Of a stretch of 64,000 nt of DNA, positions 17,569 through 26,398 are shown piece by piece. Origin of the DNA: Roseivirga sp. 4D4 (GTDB taxonomy: Bacteria > Bacteroidota > Bacteroidia > Cytophagales > Cyclobacteriaceae); NCBI RefSeq assembly GCF_001747095.1, contig NZ_MDGP01000001.1, positions 3,641,001 to 3,705,000 of the forward strand, given 5' to 3'. The translations under genes and the position numbers were made by a program. The stretch's first letter is position 1, and every line of letters begins with the position of its first letter. The notes beneath the pieces are model-generated. The model had not been told where the DNA came from and did no database searches. It saw only the letters and a list, made by a program, of their open reading frames with translations.

Positions 17569-18828
17569 TTATGAATTATCGGAAATATTCGATTGCAGTT
17601 CATTAGATTTTTTCCCTGTGATGACTCGTTTGTCTCTACTGAGACGAGAAGAAACCTTAATCCAAAAAGGGCTTAATAGTAGTGTCAGCGATATTACAGA
17701 AATAATGACCTGATAAGCAAAGTCAGCAATGATTCCGCTACCATAAGCTAAAGCACCAAGTACGAAACTGAACTCTCCAATTTGGGAGAGTAACGCGCCA
17801 AGGTAAAAACTCTCACCCCAAGGTATTTTGTACATTCTGGCCGTTAAGGCGGTGATTAGATTATTGGTAATAAAGACCACGCCAACAAGAAGACTGATTA
17901 AACCGATGTTGTTCCAAATAAACTCTAAGTCGATTAGGAGTCCGACAGAAATAAAGAACAAGGCCAAAAAGATAACCTTGAGAGGGTATAAGCTATGATG
18001 AAAGCATTCGGTGGTCTTAGAAGAGGCTACCAGCATACCAGCAACAAAGGCCCCTAAGGCAGTTGATAAACCGAAGAAACCGGTGATAGCAGCAAAGCCA
18101 AAACATAGGCCGAAGGCAAAGAAAACCTGAATCTCATGATCATTTTTTAGGAGCTTGTCAAAGGGCAGCTTAATCTCGCCCTTTTTATATAACCATATGA
18201 CAAATAGTATAATAAGCAGAGCTCCTACTGATTGTAAGACCACATCTTTGGCGTGAATTTCACCACCGGACATATAGCCTAATATGATCATCATTGGTAC
18301 AATGAGAACGTCTTGAACCAGTAGAATACCGAGTGCGTTTTGCCCAACTCTGGTTTCCATTTCATTTCTTTCTTCCAAGATTCTAAGCACTACTGCCGTG
18401 CTACTCAGACTGATTACAAACCCAAGAGTAACCACACGCGCCAAGGGCCAGTCAAGGAAGTAGCCAATGATCCATATGGCAAAAACACTGGCCAAAATTT
18501 GGATAAGCGTACCCGTCAATGAAAACTTCCAGTTTGCAATAAGCTTAGGTAGAGAAATCTCCATACCTATAAAGAATAGTAGAAGAACCAGCCCTAAAGA
18601 ACCTAGTTGATCGATGAGGCTGCTGTCACCTGCGATATTGGTGACGGAAGGGCCCAATATTACCCCAGTGATGATATAAATGATCACATGAGGTTGTTTA
18701 ATTAGCCTCAGAAGAAACCCAATACCAACTACTCCAAGTGAAATGATTACAAATTTCATTAAGAACGGATTGCTCTCAGTGGATAGCAGTATTGTGAGAT
18801 TGTGAAAGTACATGCTTGAATTTAACAT
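17569..18828 (-). CDS. CPA2-family cation:proton antiporter (KefB/C-like membrane core)
   Basis: This 419-residue protein has about 12-13 membrane segments and the family motifs ITGVILGPS, FIGMEISLP, SLSSTAVVLRILEE and LLVQDVLIVPMM. The QD pair in the last is typical of potassium efflux antiporters. The cytoplasmic TrkA-N regulatory domain of KefB/C is absent; the protein ends soon after the last helix. It probably exchanges K+ or Na+ for protons in the inner membrane. A later in-frame ATG (residue 24) could be the true start. It lies upstream of corA on the same strand with a 72-bp gap, suggesting a shared ion-homeostasis role. Confidence 0.9.
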   Translation of the reverse strand: MLNSSMYFHNLTILLSTESNPFLMKFVIISLGVVGIGFLLRLIKQPHVIIYIITGVILGPSVTNIAGDSSLIDQLGSLGLVLLLFFIGMEISLPKLIANWKFSLTGTLIQILASVFAIWIIGYFLDWPLARVVTLGFVISLSSTAVVLRILEERNEMETRVGQNALGILLVQDVLIVPMMIILGYMSGGEIHAKDVVLQSVGALLIILFVIWLYKKGEIKLPFDKLLKNDHEIQVFFAFGLCFGFAAITGFFGLSTALGAFVAGMLVASSKTTECFHHSLYPLKVIFLALFFISVGLLIDLEFIWNNIGLISLLVGVVFITNNLITALTARMYKIPWGESFYLGALLSQIGEFSFVLGALAYGSGIIADFAYQVIISVISLTLLLSPFWIKVSSRLSRDKRVITGKKSNELQSNISDNS

Positions 18829-19056
18829 ATCTTTTTATGCTTTTTTGATGGGCTCTAAGTAACCAAATGAATTGGGCATGTATAATACCCCAACGCTCAA
18901 ATGATTGGTGTTATCCATACATAAGATGCTTGTAGTTTCTTAAGATTTGAGGAAATGTGTTTGCATAGCATAACCTCCCTTTCAAGGGTCAAAACTGTCA
19001 GTAGAGATAAATCAGATTTCTTAGCCCATTTTTTGTCGTAACTCAATATGGCATTG

Positions 19057-19078
19057 CCTGAATTATCAGGTCTTTTTT
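19057..19078 (+). terminator. Short hairpin with T-run upstream of 19095 gene
   Basis: CCTGA-ATTA-TCAGG (19057-19070) is followed by TCTTTTTT. The stem is only 5 bp, so strength is doubtful. No plus-strand gene precedes it, which would make it a leader attenuator, the end of a small RNA, or chance. Confidence 0.35.
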
Positions 19079-19094
19079 AACCATTGAAGAGCCT

Positions 19095-19631
19095 ATGAAA
19101 ATGAAATTCAAACTGGTTGTGGTCATTACCATCATGACGTTATACAATGGCTTGGCGCAAGATCAGGAGAACAATCTTGTTCATCTCCTAAACCATACCG
19201 TTGGCGGCAAATGGATTTCAACAAATGAAAAGAACAGCGGGAAGCCTGAAGACTTTCGAAGTTTTATGATGGAGTTTGCTCAAATGGCCGATGAACAATC
19301 CGTTTGGGGCGACATTATCGGAATTAAGAACAACGGAGACACCCTTCATTTGATGGAGGTTTGGAATTTTATCAACCCAGCAAAGAAAGAAATTCTACTA
19401 GTCCAGAGAACTTCATGGGGAGAGACCAGCATTGGCAACATTGTGCCTTATGAAGGCAAACATCTGGATATTCAATTTAAATCTACCACCGCTCAAGGTC
19501 AGGAGTATTTTGTAAGAGACATTCACTATGTCATAGGCGAAGATGAAATGAAAGCAGAGACTTTTCAGAAAATGGCATTGAATGACAAGTGGGTGGCAAC
19601 AGGGACATCAACATGGAAGAGAATTAAATAA
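19095..19631 (+). CDS. Secreted protein of unknown function (lipocalin-like)
   Basis: This 178-residue protein has a signal peptide (cleavage near residue 21, after LAQ). The mature part is mostly beta strands, with conserved-looking HTVGGKWISTNE near the start and DKWVATGTSTWKRIK at the end. This start-GxW / end-TxTW pattern resembles small lipocalin-like or DUF1579-type beta barrels, but I do not recognise a defined family. Its stop overlaps the next start (TAATG), and the next gene has a related layout (LxxYIGEWGPP opening), so the two may form a functional pair. Function unknown. Confidence 0.72.
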   Translation: MKMKFKLVVVITIMTLYNGLAQDQENNLVHLLNHTVGGKWISTNEKNSGKPEDFRSFMMEFAQMADEQSVWGDIIGIKNNGDTLHLMEVWNFINPAKKEILLVQRTSWGETSIGNIVPYEGKHLDIQFKSTTAQGQEYFVRDIHYVIGEDEMKAETFQKMALNDKWVATGTSTWKRIK

Positions 19632-20224
19632 TGAATAGTATGAAACAAAGTGTAAATAGACTACTCAAAATGTGCTTGGTACTGCTGATTTTTCAAGGCA
19701 TAGCGATAGCACAAGAAAAGGAAAGTCCGCTTGAACCTTTGGCCTTCTATATTGGAGAGTGGGGTCCACCAAGCAACGATGACTTTTTGAAAGCCAATCC
19801 ACAATACAAGGATCTAAGAGTAATTTCATTCAAGTGGGGCCAGAATAAAAAAGTGATTTGGTCCACGACAGGGATCGCTACACCAGGGGCTGAAAAGACC
19901 AATTCGGAGGGCATCATTACATTTAACCCACTCAATGAGAAATTGGTATGGTTAGAATACCAACATGAAAATGAGATCCTATTTGAGGGAGAATACACCG
20001 TCTTGGCAGATGGAAATATACAGAGAACGTATGCCGTTTATTATCCCGAAGGTTATACCCAAATTCCATATCCCGAGCTAGAAGGATGGGTACGAAACTT
20101 TAGAGAAACCTTCGTCCGTGTTTCAGACGATTTGATCGATTGGAAAACTGAAGCACTGGTTAGAGGCAAGTGGCAAATGCATGGACCAAAAGGCAAAAAA
20201 TTTCAGGCCGAACGTAAGAAGTAG
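19631..20224 (+). CDS. Secreted protein of unknown function, coupled to preceding gene
   Basis: This 197-residue protein has a signal peptide ending near residue 28 (AIAQ). A second in-frame ATG three codons downstream (19640) is also possible. The mature protein opens LEPLAFYIGEWGPPSNDDF and contains beta-rich segments such as LVWLEYQHENEILFEGEY, consistent with a small lipocalin/DUF1579-like fold. It is translationally coupled to the preceding gene by a one-base TAATG overlap. It is convergent with the LytTR regulator gene 31 bp away. I cannot assign a role. Confidence 0.72.
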   Translation: MNSMKQSVNRLLKMCLVLLIFQGIAIAQEKESPLEPLAFYIGEWGPPSNDDFLKANPQYKDLRVISFKWGQNKKVIWSTTGIATPGAEKTNSEGIITFNPLNEKLVWLEYQHENEILFEGEYTVLADGNIQRTYAVYYPEGYTQIPYPELEGWVRNFRETFVRVSDDLIDWKTEALVRGKWQMHGPKGKKFQAERKK

Positions 20225-20255
20225 ATAACGGCAAATTCAATGCAAAGAGACTGTC

Positions 20256-20945
20256 TTATGCCTTATACTTGGCTAAATGGCTGATGACTCCTTCTCTGTA
20301 GTTCGCTCCAATGGGTATCTCCTGAATGCCCACATCTAAATCTCTACTAGTATAGCTGCGTACTTTTTTAAGGTTTACAATGTAGGACTTATGAGCTCTT
20401 TTGAACTGGGGGTCAGGTAAGACCCCTTCTAAATGACTAAGCTTCTGATAACAAATCAGCGTTCGTTTGTCGCAATAGACCTTAACATAATTACTCAGAC
20501 CCTGTATATAGCAGATTTCACTCAGATAGACCTGTACCATTTTGGAGTTTACCTTCAAGTAAATGTACGGGGCAGACTCTTTGGTAATTTTATCAACCAA
20601 CAAAACGCGATTGAGTGCTATCAGAAATCGTTCCTGTGAAATTGGCTTGAGCAAATAATCCACTACGTCAATTTCAAAGGCGTCAATTGCATATTCCCTG
20701 TGGGCAGTGGTCACAATCACCTTAGGAGGGTTCGCTAAGCTTTTGATAAAGGCTAAACCATCGATGTGAGGCATTTGGATGTCAAGAAATATCAAGTCAA
20801 TCGCTTTAGATTGGAGAAGGGAATTCGCCTCAACAGCATTGATGCATTTGCCAACTATCTGAATTTGATCAAAAGGTGCCAAATACCTTTCAATAATTTC
20901 CTGGGCGATCGGTTCGTCATCAATGATGAGGCAATTTATACTCAT
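20256..20945 (-). CDS. LytTR-family response regulator
   Basis: The start is taken at ATG 20945 because it makes an ATGA overlap with the kinase gene and gives a standard receiver opening, MSINCLIIDDEP; a longer frame to 20999 would lie inside the kinase gene. The product has 229 residues. The receiver domain (1-120) has the phospho-acceptor Asp55 in LIFLDIQMPHIDG. The LytTR DNA-binding domain (~130-229) includes IYLKVNSKMVQVYLSEICYI and ends with the FKRAHKSYIVNLKKV segment. It is partner to the LytS-type kinase upstream. Targets unknown; likely envelope or its own operon. Confidence 0.93.
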   Translation of the reverse strand: MSINCLIIDDEPIAQEIIERYLAPFDQIQIVGKCINAVEANSLLQSKAIDLIFLDIQMPHIDGLAFIKSLANPPKVIVTTAHREYAIDAFEIDVVDYLLKPISQERFLIALNRVLLVDKITKESAPYIYLKVNSKMVQVYLSEICYIQGLSNYVKVYCDKRTLICYQKLSHLEGVLPDPQFKRAHKSYIVNLKKVRSYTSRDLDVGIQEIPIGANYREGVISHLAKYKA

Positions 20946-21976
20946 AGCGTTTCCTTTAGTAGTAGCCTTACATGATACTCTTGTCCTACATGCTGGCAAC
21001 TGAGTTCATGCTTTTCGGGGAAGAGTAAGTCTAATCTTTTACTGACATTCTTAATCCCCAGGCCTTTATTTTCAGAGGTTTCGCGATCAAGCTCAAAAAC
21101 CTTGTTTCTCACTTCGAAATCAAGGATTTCATTATCGCAACTCACTTTAATGCTCAGCCATCCATCTTTTGAGGCCGTATTAACACCGTGTTTGAAAGCA
21201 TTTTCAACAAAGGGTAGCAAGATGAGCGGAGGGATCTTTATAAAGTCCGTATCTCCTTCCACCTGAATGTCCACCTCAAACCGATTTCCAAATCTAATTT
21301 GCTCTAGGGCTACATAACTTTCTATTTGCTCGAGCTCTTTTGAAACCGTCACTGCAGCTTTGTCCGCTTCATACAAAATATAGCTCATCAGTTCCGAAAG
21401 TCTCAAGACTACTTCCGGTGTCTTTTCAGATTTGTTCAATGCCAGTCCGTATAAACTATTAAGGGTATTGAAGAAGAAGTGAGGGTTTATCTGTGACCTT
21501 AAGTAATTGAGCTCAGCTGCTAGTTTTTCTTTCTCAAATGATTCAGCTTTTTGTTCAGCGCTTTTCCACTTGGTCAGGACAGTGAGGCCTATCAAAAACA
21601 TAAATGGAATCAGAATGATGATACCTCCCTGAACGAAGTTGACCAAACCCCAGAATTGGCTTGGCTCTTCAAAACCTAACACGGCCACTTCTACATAAGC
21701 ATACATCACTACCCTGTGGATCAAACTACCCAAGAGCAATGAAATCAGGGTATAGGATATATACTTGGGGTAGTTGCTTTGGAGTAAGTACTTAGGCAGA
21801 AGCCAGGAGTAGTTGATATATACCACAACAAGCCTACCGGGTAGAAAGCCCAATTCGAGATAAAAGCCTCTTCGAAATTCTTCAGAATAGGCACCTTCAA
21901 TAAAAGTGAAGATGAGGGTGTTAAAAACCCAAAAAAGAACATGAAGCGCTAATTCCTTCTTATTTCTCACAGCCAA
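20942..21976 (-). CDS. LytS/YehU-type sensor histidine kinase
   Basis: This 344-residue protein has four membrane segments in residues ~8-135, a coiled linker, and a His-kinase domain with the phospho-acceptor His166 in LRSQINPHFFFNTLNSLYG. The ATP-binding half contains LPFVENAFKHGV and NKGLGIKNVSKRLDLLFPE. This is the family that pairs with LytTR regulators. There is no extracytoplasmic sensor domain, so the signal is probably sensed in the membrane. The response regulator overlaps it by ATGA; a DUF2911 gene ends six bases upstream of its start, so all three are probably one transcript. Confidence 0.93.
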   Translation of the reverse strand: MAVRNKKELALHVLFWVFNTLIFTFIEGAYSEEFRRGFYLELGFLPGRLVVVYINYSWLLPKYLLQSNYPKYISYTLISLLLGSLIHRVVMYAYVEVAVLGFEEPSQFWGLVNFVQGGIIILIPFMFLIGLTVLTKWKSAEQKAESFEKEKLAAELNYLRSQINPHFFFNTLNSLYGLALNKSEKTPEVVLRLSELMSYILYEADKAAVTVSKELEQIESYVALEQIRFGNRFEVDIQVEGDTDFIKIPPLILLPFVENAFKHGVNTASKDGWLSIKVSCDNEILDFEVRNKVFELDRETSENKGLGIKNVSKRLDLLFPEKHELSCQHVGQEYHVRLLLKETL

Positions 21977-21982
21977 GGATAA

Positions 21983-23080
21983 CTATTTTAAACCATATTC
22001 CTTCATGCGTTGCAAGACTCTGGTTTTTTCAGACTCACTGGTAGCCTTCGTAAGGGCGCTATTGAAAAACGCTTTTGTCTTCTCTAAATCACCAAGCCAA
22101 CCGTAACAAATGGCCCTTCGAAAATCTACTTGGTAGTTAGTCGGATAATTGTCTTCCGCTATACTGAGCACTTCAAGGGCTTTTTCGGGACTATTGTGAT
22201 GTCCAACTGTCTCAGCAGCAACAAATATCATGTCGTTGACATCGCCCAGTTGTTTGGCTAGGCTCAAAGCCTCTTCAGACGCTTCTTTTTGACCAAGTGA
22301 TGCGAGAATTCTCGACTTGATGAATACATTTTCAAACCTTTCCTCTATCCTAATGGACAGATTGATCCATTGTAAGGCCTCTTCAAGGTTGACATCATGA
22401 AGCCAACAGAAAAGTGCTGCTTCTCGGGAACCTCGCCAAGTAAATCTTGGAAGGGTTCTCAACTCATCTCTAATGACGGCCAAGGTTGTGGCCGTTTCAT
22501 CCACCTCAATCTCCAGTCGTACTTTGAGGCCTGCCCATGACATAAAAAGATCTGTGGTATTTTCATTTTTTAAGTCAAACCCGTAATGCAGGTATTCGCG
22601 AAAAGGAGCTTTCTCCGTGTTGACTTCAATTCTGAGCAAATCTTCTGTCGCTTGATAATAGAAGCTACCCCATTGCGTATGGTTTTTAGAAAGAATAATG
22701 ATGAATTTGTCGGCTTCTGGAATCATATGGAGACCATATTTACCAGCTGGTACCGCTGATCCGTTGACCTTAACAGCATCCATAAAGGTGATTACGGTAG
22801 ACTCTTCGGCACCCGCTCGCCATACTTGCCCAAAGGGAATAAGCCCTCCCCAAATGACCCTGTTGCGTACCCCCGGTTGATGATACATTACTGAAATGGT
22901 CGTAATCCCAATTTCCTGAGATACTTGAGCTCGCTTGCTACTCTTGGGATAAGTAATGTTGTCATGTTTGATAACATCTCTGAACTCCCACTGAGCATTC
23001 AGCGATACGCTGAAGAGCATGAATAGTGGTAAAAGAAATGCGATGAACTTGGGGGGAGCAAAGGAATAAGGAGTCTTCAT
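21983..23080 (-). CDS. Secreted DUF2911 protein with C-terminal TPR-like repeats
   Basis: This 365-residue protein has a signal peptide (to about residue 29). Residues ~45-195 match DUF2911: ISVMYHQPGVRNRVIWGGL, the PFGQVWRAGAEESTVITF segment and AGKYGLHMIP. Residues ~205-365 are helical repeats of TPR type (ALEVLSIAEDNYPTNYQVDF). DUF2911 proteins are periplasmic or outer-membrane associated in Bacteroidota with no known function. It is the first gene of the DUF2911-kinase-regulator unit and may report an envelope state to the kinase; this is inference from position. An 8-bp inverted repeat lies in its upstream region. Confidence 0.85.
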   Translation of the reverse strand: MKTPYSFAPPKFIAFLLPLFMLFSVSLNAQWEFRDVIKHDNITYPKSSKRAQVSQEIGITTISVMYHQPGVRNRVIWGGLIPFGQVWRAGAEESTVITFMDAVKVNGSAVPAGKYGLHMIPEADKFIIILSKNHTQWGSFYYQATEDLLRIEVNTEKAPFREYLHYGFDLKNENTTDLFMSWAGLKVRLEIEVDETATTLAVIRDELRTLPRFTWRGSREAALFCWLHDVNLEEALQWINLSIRIEERFENVFIKSRILASLGQKEASEEALSLAKQLGDVNDMIFVAAETVGHHNSPEKALEVLSIAEDNYPTNYQVDFRRAICYGWLGDLEKTKAFFNSALTKATSESEKTRVLQRMKEYGLK

Positions 23081-23128
23081 ATGGCAGAGTTTCTAAGGGT
23101 CAGCAGATAAAAAGTCGTTTTCGGTATT

Positions 23129-23149
23129 GTGAGGATCGTTAATCCTCAC
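23129..23149. repeat. Perfect inverted repeat in divergent promoter region
   Basis: GTGAGGAT (23129-23136) and ATCCTCAC (23142-23149) form a perfect 8-bp inverted repeat around CGTTA. It lies 49 bp upstream of the DUF2911 gene start with no T-run, so an operator (perhaps for the LytTR regulator) or a leader hairpin is more likely than a terminator. Role inferred from position only. Confidence 0.5.
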
Positions 23150-23328
23150 GAGACAATGTGGTGTTGGGTTAAGGTTTTATTCCAACTGATAGAAATTCTA
23201 TGTGAAACTGCTGTGTGGCCATCTAATGATCTTAATGCACCTATTTCAGGTGTTGAATTGACAGAACTGAGTAGTGCTTGAAAATTTTTCAAACTATTTA
23301 CTCAACAAAAGTGAAAATAATTATTACT

Positions 23329-23347
23329 TTTACTTTCGTTAAGTAAA
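23329..23347 (+). promoter_or_regulatory. Candidate PadR operator
   Basis: TTTACTT (23329-23335) and AAGTAAA (23341-23347) form a perfect 7-bp inverted repeat around TCGTT, ten bases before the PadR start. The half-site resembles TTTACTT in the minus-strand repeat upstream of the other PadR gene. Autoregulation is inferred. Confidence 0.5.
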
Positions 23348-23357
23348 TGTATTTCTT

Positions 23358-23687
23358 ATGTCTGATCACTCACTTGGAGAATTTGAAGAGCTCGTTTTGC
23401 TGATGGTTGCGGCCTATAACCGTGAGGCCTATGGCGTGCTTATTCTTGAAAACCTAGAAGAAAAGCTCAGTAGAAAAGTCAATATCAGTGCAGTGCACAT
23501 GGCTTTGAAGCGGATTGAGAAAAAGGGCTTTGTTGAGTCGTCTTATGGCGGTATTACGAACGAGCGAGGTGGTAGGCGAAAGAAGTATTATGCAATAACG
23601 GCCCTAGGAAAGAAGACACTCGATCGACAGTATGAATTGAGAACTAGTATTTACAAGCAAATCCCTAATATTTCATTTGGTCAATGA
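23358..23687 (+). CDS. PadR-family transcriptional regulator
   Basis: This 109-residue protein begins MSDHSLGEFEELVLLMVAAY and carries the winged helix segment VNISAVHMALKRIEKKGFVES, with wing NERGGRRKKYYAITALGKKTL. It is clearly related to the PadR at 6323-6658 in length and sequence. It probably represses its own operon, which includes the permease coupled by an ATGA overlap at 23684. The inverted repeat just upstream is the candidate operator. Confidence 0.92.
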   Translation: MSDHSLGEFEELVLLMVAAYNREAYGVLILENLEEKLSRKVNISAVHMALKRIEKKGFVESSYGGITNERGGRRKKYYAITALGKKTLDRQYELRTSIYKQIPNISFGQ

Positions 23688-26362
23688 AACCTCAGCCACC
23701 AAAGCGTTCACTCAAATTTCTACGATGGTTTTGTAGAGAAGACTACTTGGAGGAAGTAGAGGGAGATCTTGTGGAGCTCTTTGAAAAGCGTTTTGAAGTC
23801 GCTCCATCAAAAGCAAGAAGGGCATTTACCTGGAGTGTTATCAAATACTTCAGGCCAGCATTTATAAAGTCATTTCAAAAATTCAACAACTCAAATACAA
23901 CATCCATGTTTAAAAACTACCTGAAGGTTTCCTGGAGAAACCTAAAACGTCAACCTTTTTTTACTGCCCTCAATACCTTTGGCCTAGCCATAGGAATGGC
24001 AGGCGCTCTACTCATTTCGCTTTTCATATTTGATGAGCTGAGCTATGATAAAATGTTTGCCGATGCCGATCGGATTTACAGAGCAAACATTGATAATAAG
24101 ATTGCTGGTGAGACGAACAAGTATGCCGCAGTCTCTGGTCCTTTAGCCGAAGTCATGAAAAGGGATTATCCTCACTTAGAGACGATAACCAGGTTCAAGC
24201 ATACCGGCAGCAAGCTCATCCGACAACTGAATGCCGATCAAAATGTGAAAGAAGACAATGTAGTCGGGGCGGACCCCGCTTTCTTCAATATGTTTGGTCT
24301 GGACCTGATCATTGGGGATAAACGATCGGCATTGGCAGAAGCCAATTCTCTTGTGCTCTCACGTTCGGCTGCAGAAAAGCACTTCGGTTTGAATAATGCG
24401 CTCGGTCAGCAAATGCTACTGGACAATGATGAGGTTTACATTGTAACGGGGGTAATAGAGGATTTACCAAAGAACTCATTCCTCAAAGATTATGGTCTGT
24501 TTTTGTCTATTACAAGCTTCGATGATCATGATAGCCCAGCCTGGAACGACTGGAATTACCCAACCTTTATCAAGCTGAAAGAAGGAGCGCTCGAATCAGA
24601 TCTTCAAGACTATCTGGCCACTGTGAAGGACAGGTACCTGCTGCCTTGGGCCATGAAGTCATTTCCTGGGTTGACCATGGAAAGCGTCAAAGAGCAAGAG
24701 GAATCTGGAAACTATATGATATTTGATGCCACTGCATTGACAGATGTGCATTTGAAGTCTCCAAACCTTTCGGGTGATTTCAACTTAAATGGAGATATTC
24801 AGAACATTTACATACTGTTCTTCATTGGGCTATTTCTAATTCTATTGGCATGTGTCAATTTTATGAATTTGTCCACTGCTCGATCATTGAAAAGGGCTAA
24901 GGAGGTTGGGATCAGAAAGACATTAGGGTCTTACCGATCGGCAATAATTGGACAGTTTTTAACGGAGGGAACACTCGTTACCTTTTTTTCCCTGGTTCTT
25001 GCGATAGGTATGGCTTCTCTGGCGATGCCTTACTTTAATGCGCTTGCTGGTAAGTCCATGACTTTACCATTTGATCAACTTTCATTCTGGTTAATTCTAT
25101 TGGGAGCTACGTTGGTTCTTGGACTTTTTTCGGGAAGCTATCCAGCTTTTCTCATGTCCAAATTTTCGCCATTGAAAGGTTTAAAGGGAGCAGAACAGAC
25201 AGTAGGTGGCGCAAATACTAGAAGACTACTTGTCATCATTCAGTTTGCCGTGTCAGTGTTTCTAATTGCCAGCACTTTGGTCGTTTTTAGGCAGCTTAGC
25301 TTTATTCAGGGCAAAGACCTGGGTTTTCAGAAGGATCAGATCTTGGTGTTGAACGATGTGAGTGCAGTGGGAGAACAAGTCGAGACTTTTAAAGAAGAAA
25401 TCAATCGCCTGGCACAAGTTGAACGCACTTCATTGAGCAGCTACCTGCCCACACCATCGGATAGAAGTGGCGTGACTTATTTTCCCGAGGGAGAAGTCTT
25501 CCAAGCCAATTCCGCAATCATTATTGATCAATGGCATATTGATTTTGACTACGTACCAACACTTAACCTTGAGCTAATATCAGGTAGGAATTTCAATAAA
25601 GCATTGACGACAGATTCAATGGGTGTCATACTGAATGAATCGGCAGTGAAAATGCTTGGAAAGTCTCCTGAAGAAGTATTAGGAATGAGAATCACGGACG
25701 ATTTCAGAAACCCGGACGAATCTAAAATGGCTTTCTACACAGTGATTGGCGTAGTGAAGAACTTTCACTTTGAAACCATGAGGAATAATATTGACGCCTT
25801 AAGTCTGATTATTGGCAAAAGAGAGGCCAATCGGATGATGGTTAAGCTCAATGCCTCGGATTTTTCAGAGACCATTGAACAAATTGATGACTTATGGGGA
25901 GAAATGGCACCTGGACAACCTTTCGATTACTACTTTATGGACGATTCTTTTGATGAGGTATATAAAGCAGAACAACGTTTGGGTAGCATCTTTATCACCT
26001 TCACAACGCTTTCCATTTTCATTGCCTGCCTTGGACTTTTCGGTTTGGCGGCTTTCAATGCCGAAAGACGAGCAAAGGAAATTGGTATTCGAAAAGTACT
26101 TGGGGCCTCGGTGACACAGATCACCTTGAGACTTTCTTCAGAGTTTTTGAAGCTGGTAAGCATAGGCATTCTCGTTTCAATACCGCTTGCCTGGTTTGCC
26201 ATGGACCGCTGGTTACAAGATTTTACCTATAGAGTAGAAATGGGTTGGGTAGTATTTGTCATTGCAGCGGCTACAGCTGTGCTGATATCCATATTAACGG
26301 TTAGTCATCAGAGTATGAAGGCGGCTTTGAGCAACCCTGTTAAGTCTTTAAGGTCTGAGTAA
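23684..26362 (+). CDS. FtsX/MacB-type ABC transporter permease with N-terminal prefix domain
   Basis: This 892-residue protein is built like the permease at 3702-6326: a charged prefix domain (1-85, EEVEGDLVELFEKRF), a first membrane helix near 105-125, a MacB-type periplasmic domain, an FtsX core near 375-500 with AKEVGIRKTLGSYRSA, a second periplasmic domain, and a final FtsX core near 765-885 with AKEIGIRKVLGASVTQ. It ends NPVKSLRSE, matching NPVNSLRDE of the paralogue. An ABC ATPase partner is not encoded nearby. Coupled to PadR by ATGA and followed by a strong terminator, so this is a two-gene operon. Substrate unknown. Confidence 0.92.
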   Translation: MKPQPPKRSLKFLRWFCREDYLEEVEGDLVELFEKRFEVAPSKARRAFTWSVIKYFRPAFIKSFQKFNNSNTTSMFKNYLKVSWRNLKRQPFFTALNTFGLAIGMAGALLISLFIFDELSYDKMFADADRIYRANIDNKIAGETNKYAAVSGPLAEVMKRDYPHLETITRFKHTGSKLIRQLNADQNVKEDNVVGADPAFFNMFGLDLIIGDKRSALAEANSLVLSRSAAEKHFGLNNALGQQMLLDNDEVYIVTGVIEDLPKNSFLKDYGLFLSITSFDDHDSPAWNDWNYPTFIKLKEGALESDLQDYLATVKDRYLLPWAMKSFPGLTMESVKEQEESGNYMIFDATALTDVHLKSPNLSGDFNLNGDIQNIYILFFIGLFLILLACVNFMNLSTARSLKRAKEVGIRKTLGSYRSAIIGQFLTEGTLVTFFSLVLAIGMASLAMPYFNALAGKSMTLPFDQLSFWLILLGATLVLGLFSGSYPAFLMSKFSPLKGLKGAEQTVGGANTRRLLVIIQFAVSVFLIASTLVVFRQLSFIQGKDLGFQKDQILVLNDVSAVGEQVETFKEEINRLAQVERTSLSSYLPTPSDRSGVTYFPEGEVFQANSAIIIDQWHIDFDYVPTLNLELISGRNFNKALTTDSMGVILNESAVKMLGKSPEEVLGMRITDDFRNPDESKMAFYTVIGVVKNFHFETMRNNIDALSLIIGKREANRMMVKLNASDFSETIEQIDDLWGEMAPGQPFDYYFMDDSFDEVYKAEQRLGSIFITFTTLSIFIACLGLFGLAAFNAERRAKEIGIRKVLGASVTQITLRLSSEFLKLVSIGILVSIPLAWFAMDRWLQDFTYRVEMGWVVFVIAAATAVLISILTVSHQSMKAALSNPVKSLRSE

Positions 26363-26370
26363 ATTAAAGG

Positions 26371-26394
26371 GAGCCTCTCTGTGAGAGGCTCTTT
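26371..26394. terminator. Intrinsic terminator between convergent genes
   Basis: GAGCCTCTC (26371-26379) and GAGAGGCTC (26383-26391) form a perfect 9-bp stem over TGT, followed by TTTCTT and preceded on the other side by an A-rich stretch. It ends the permease transcript and may also serve the convergent lipoprotein gene. Confidence 0.88.
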
Positions 26395-26398
26395 CTTG

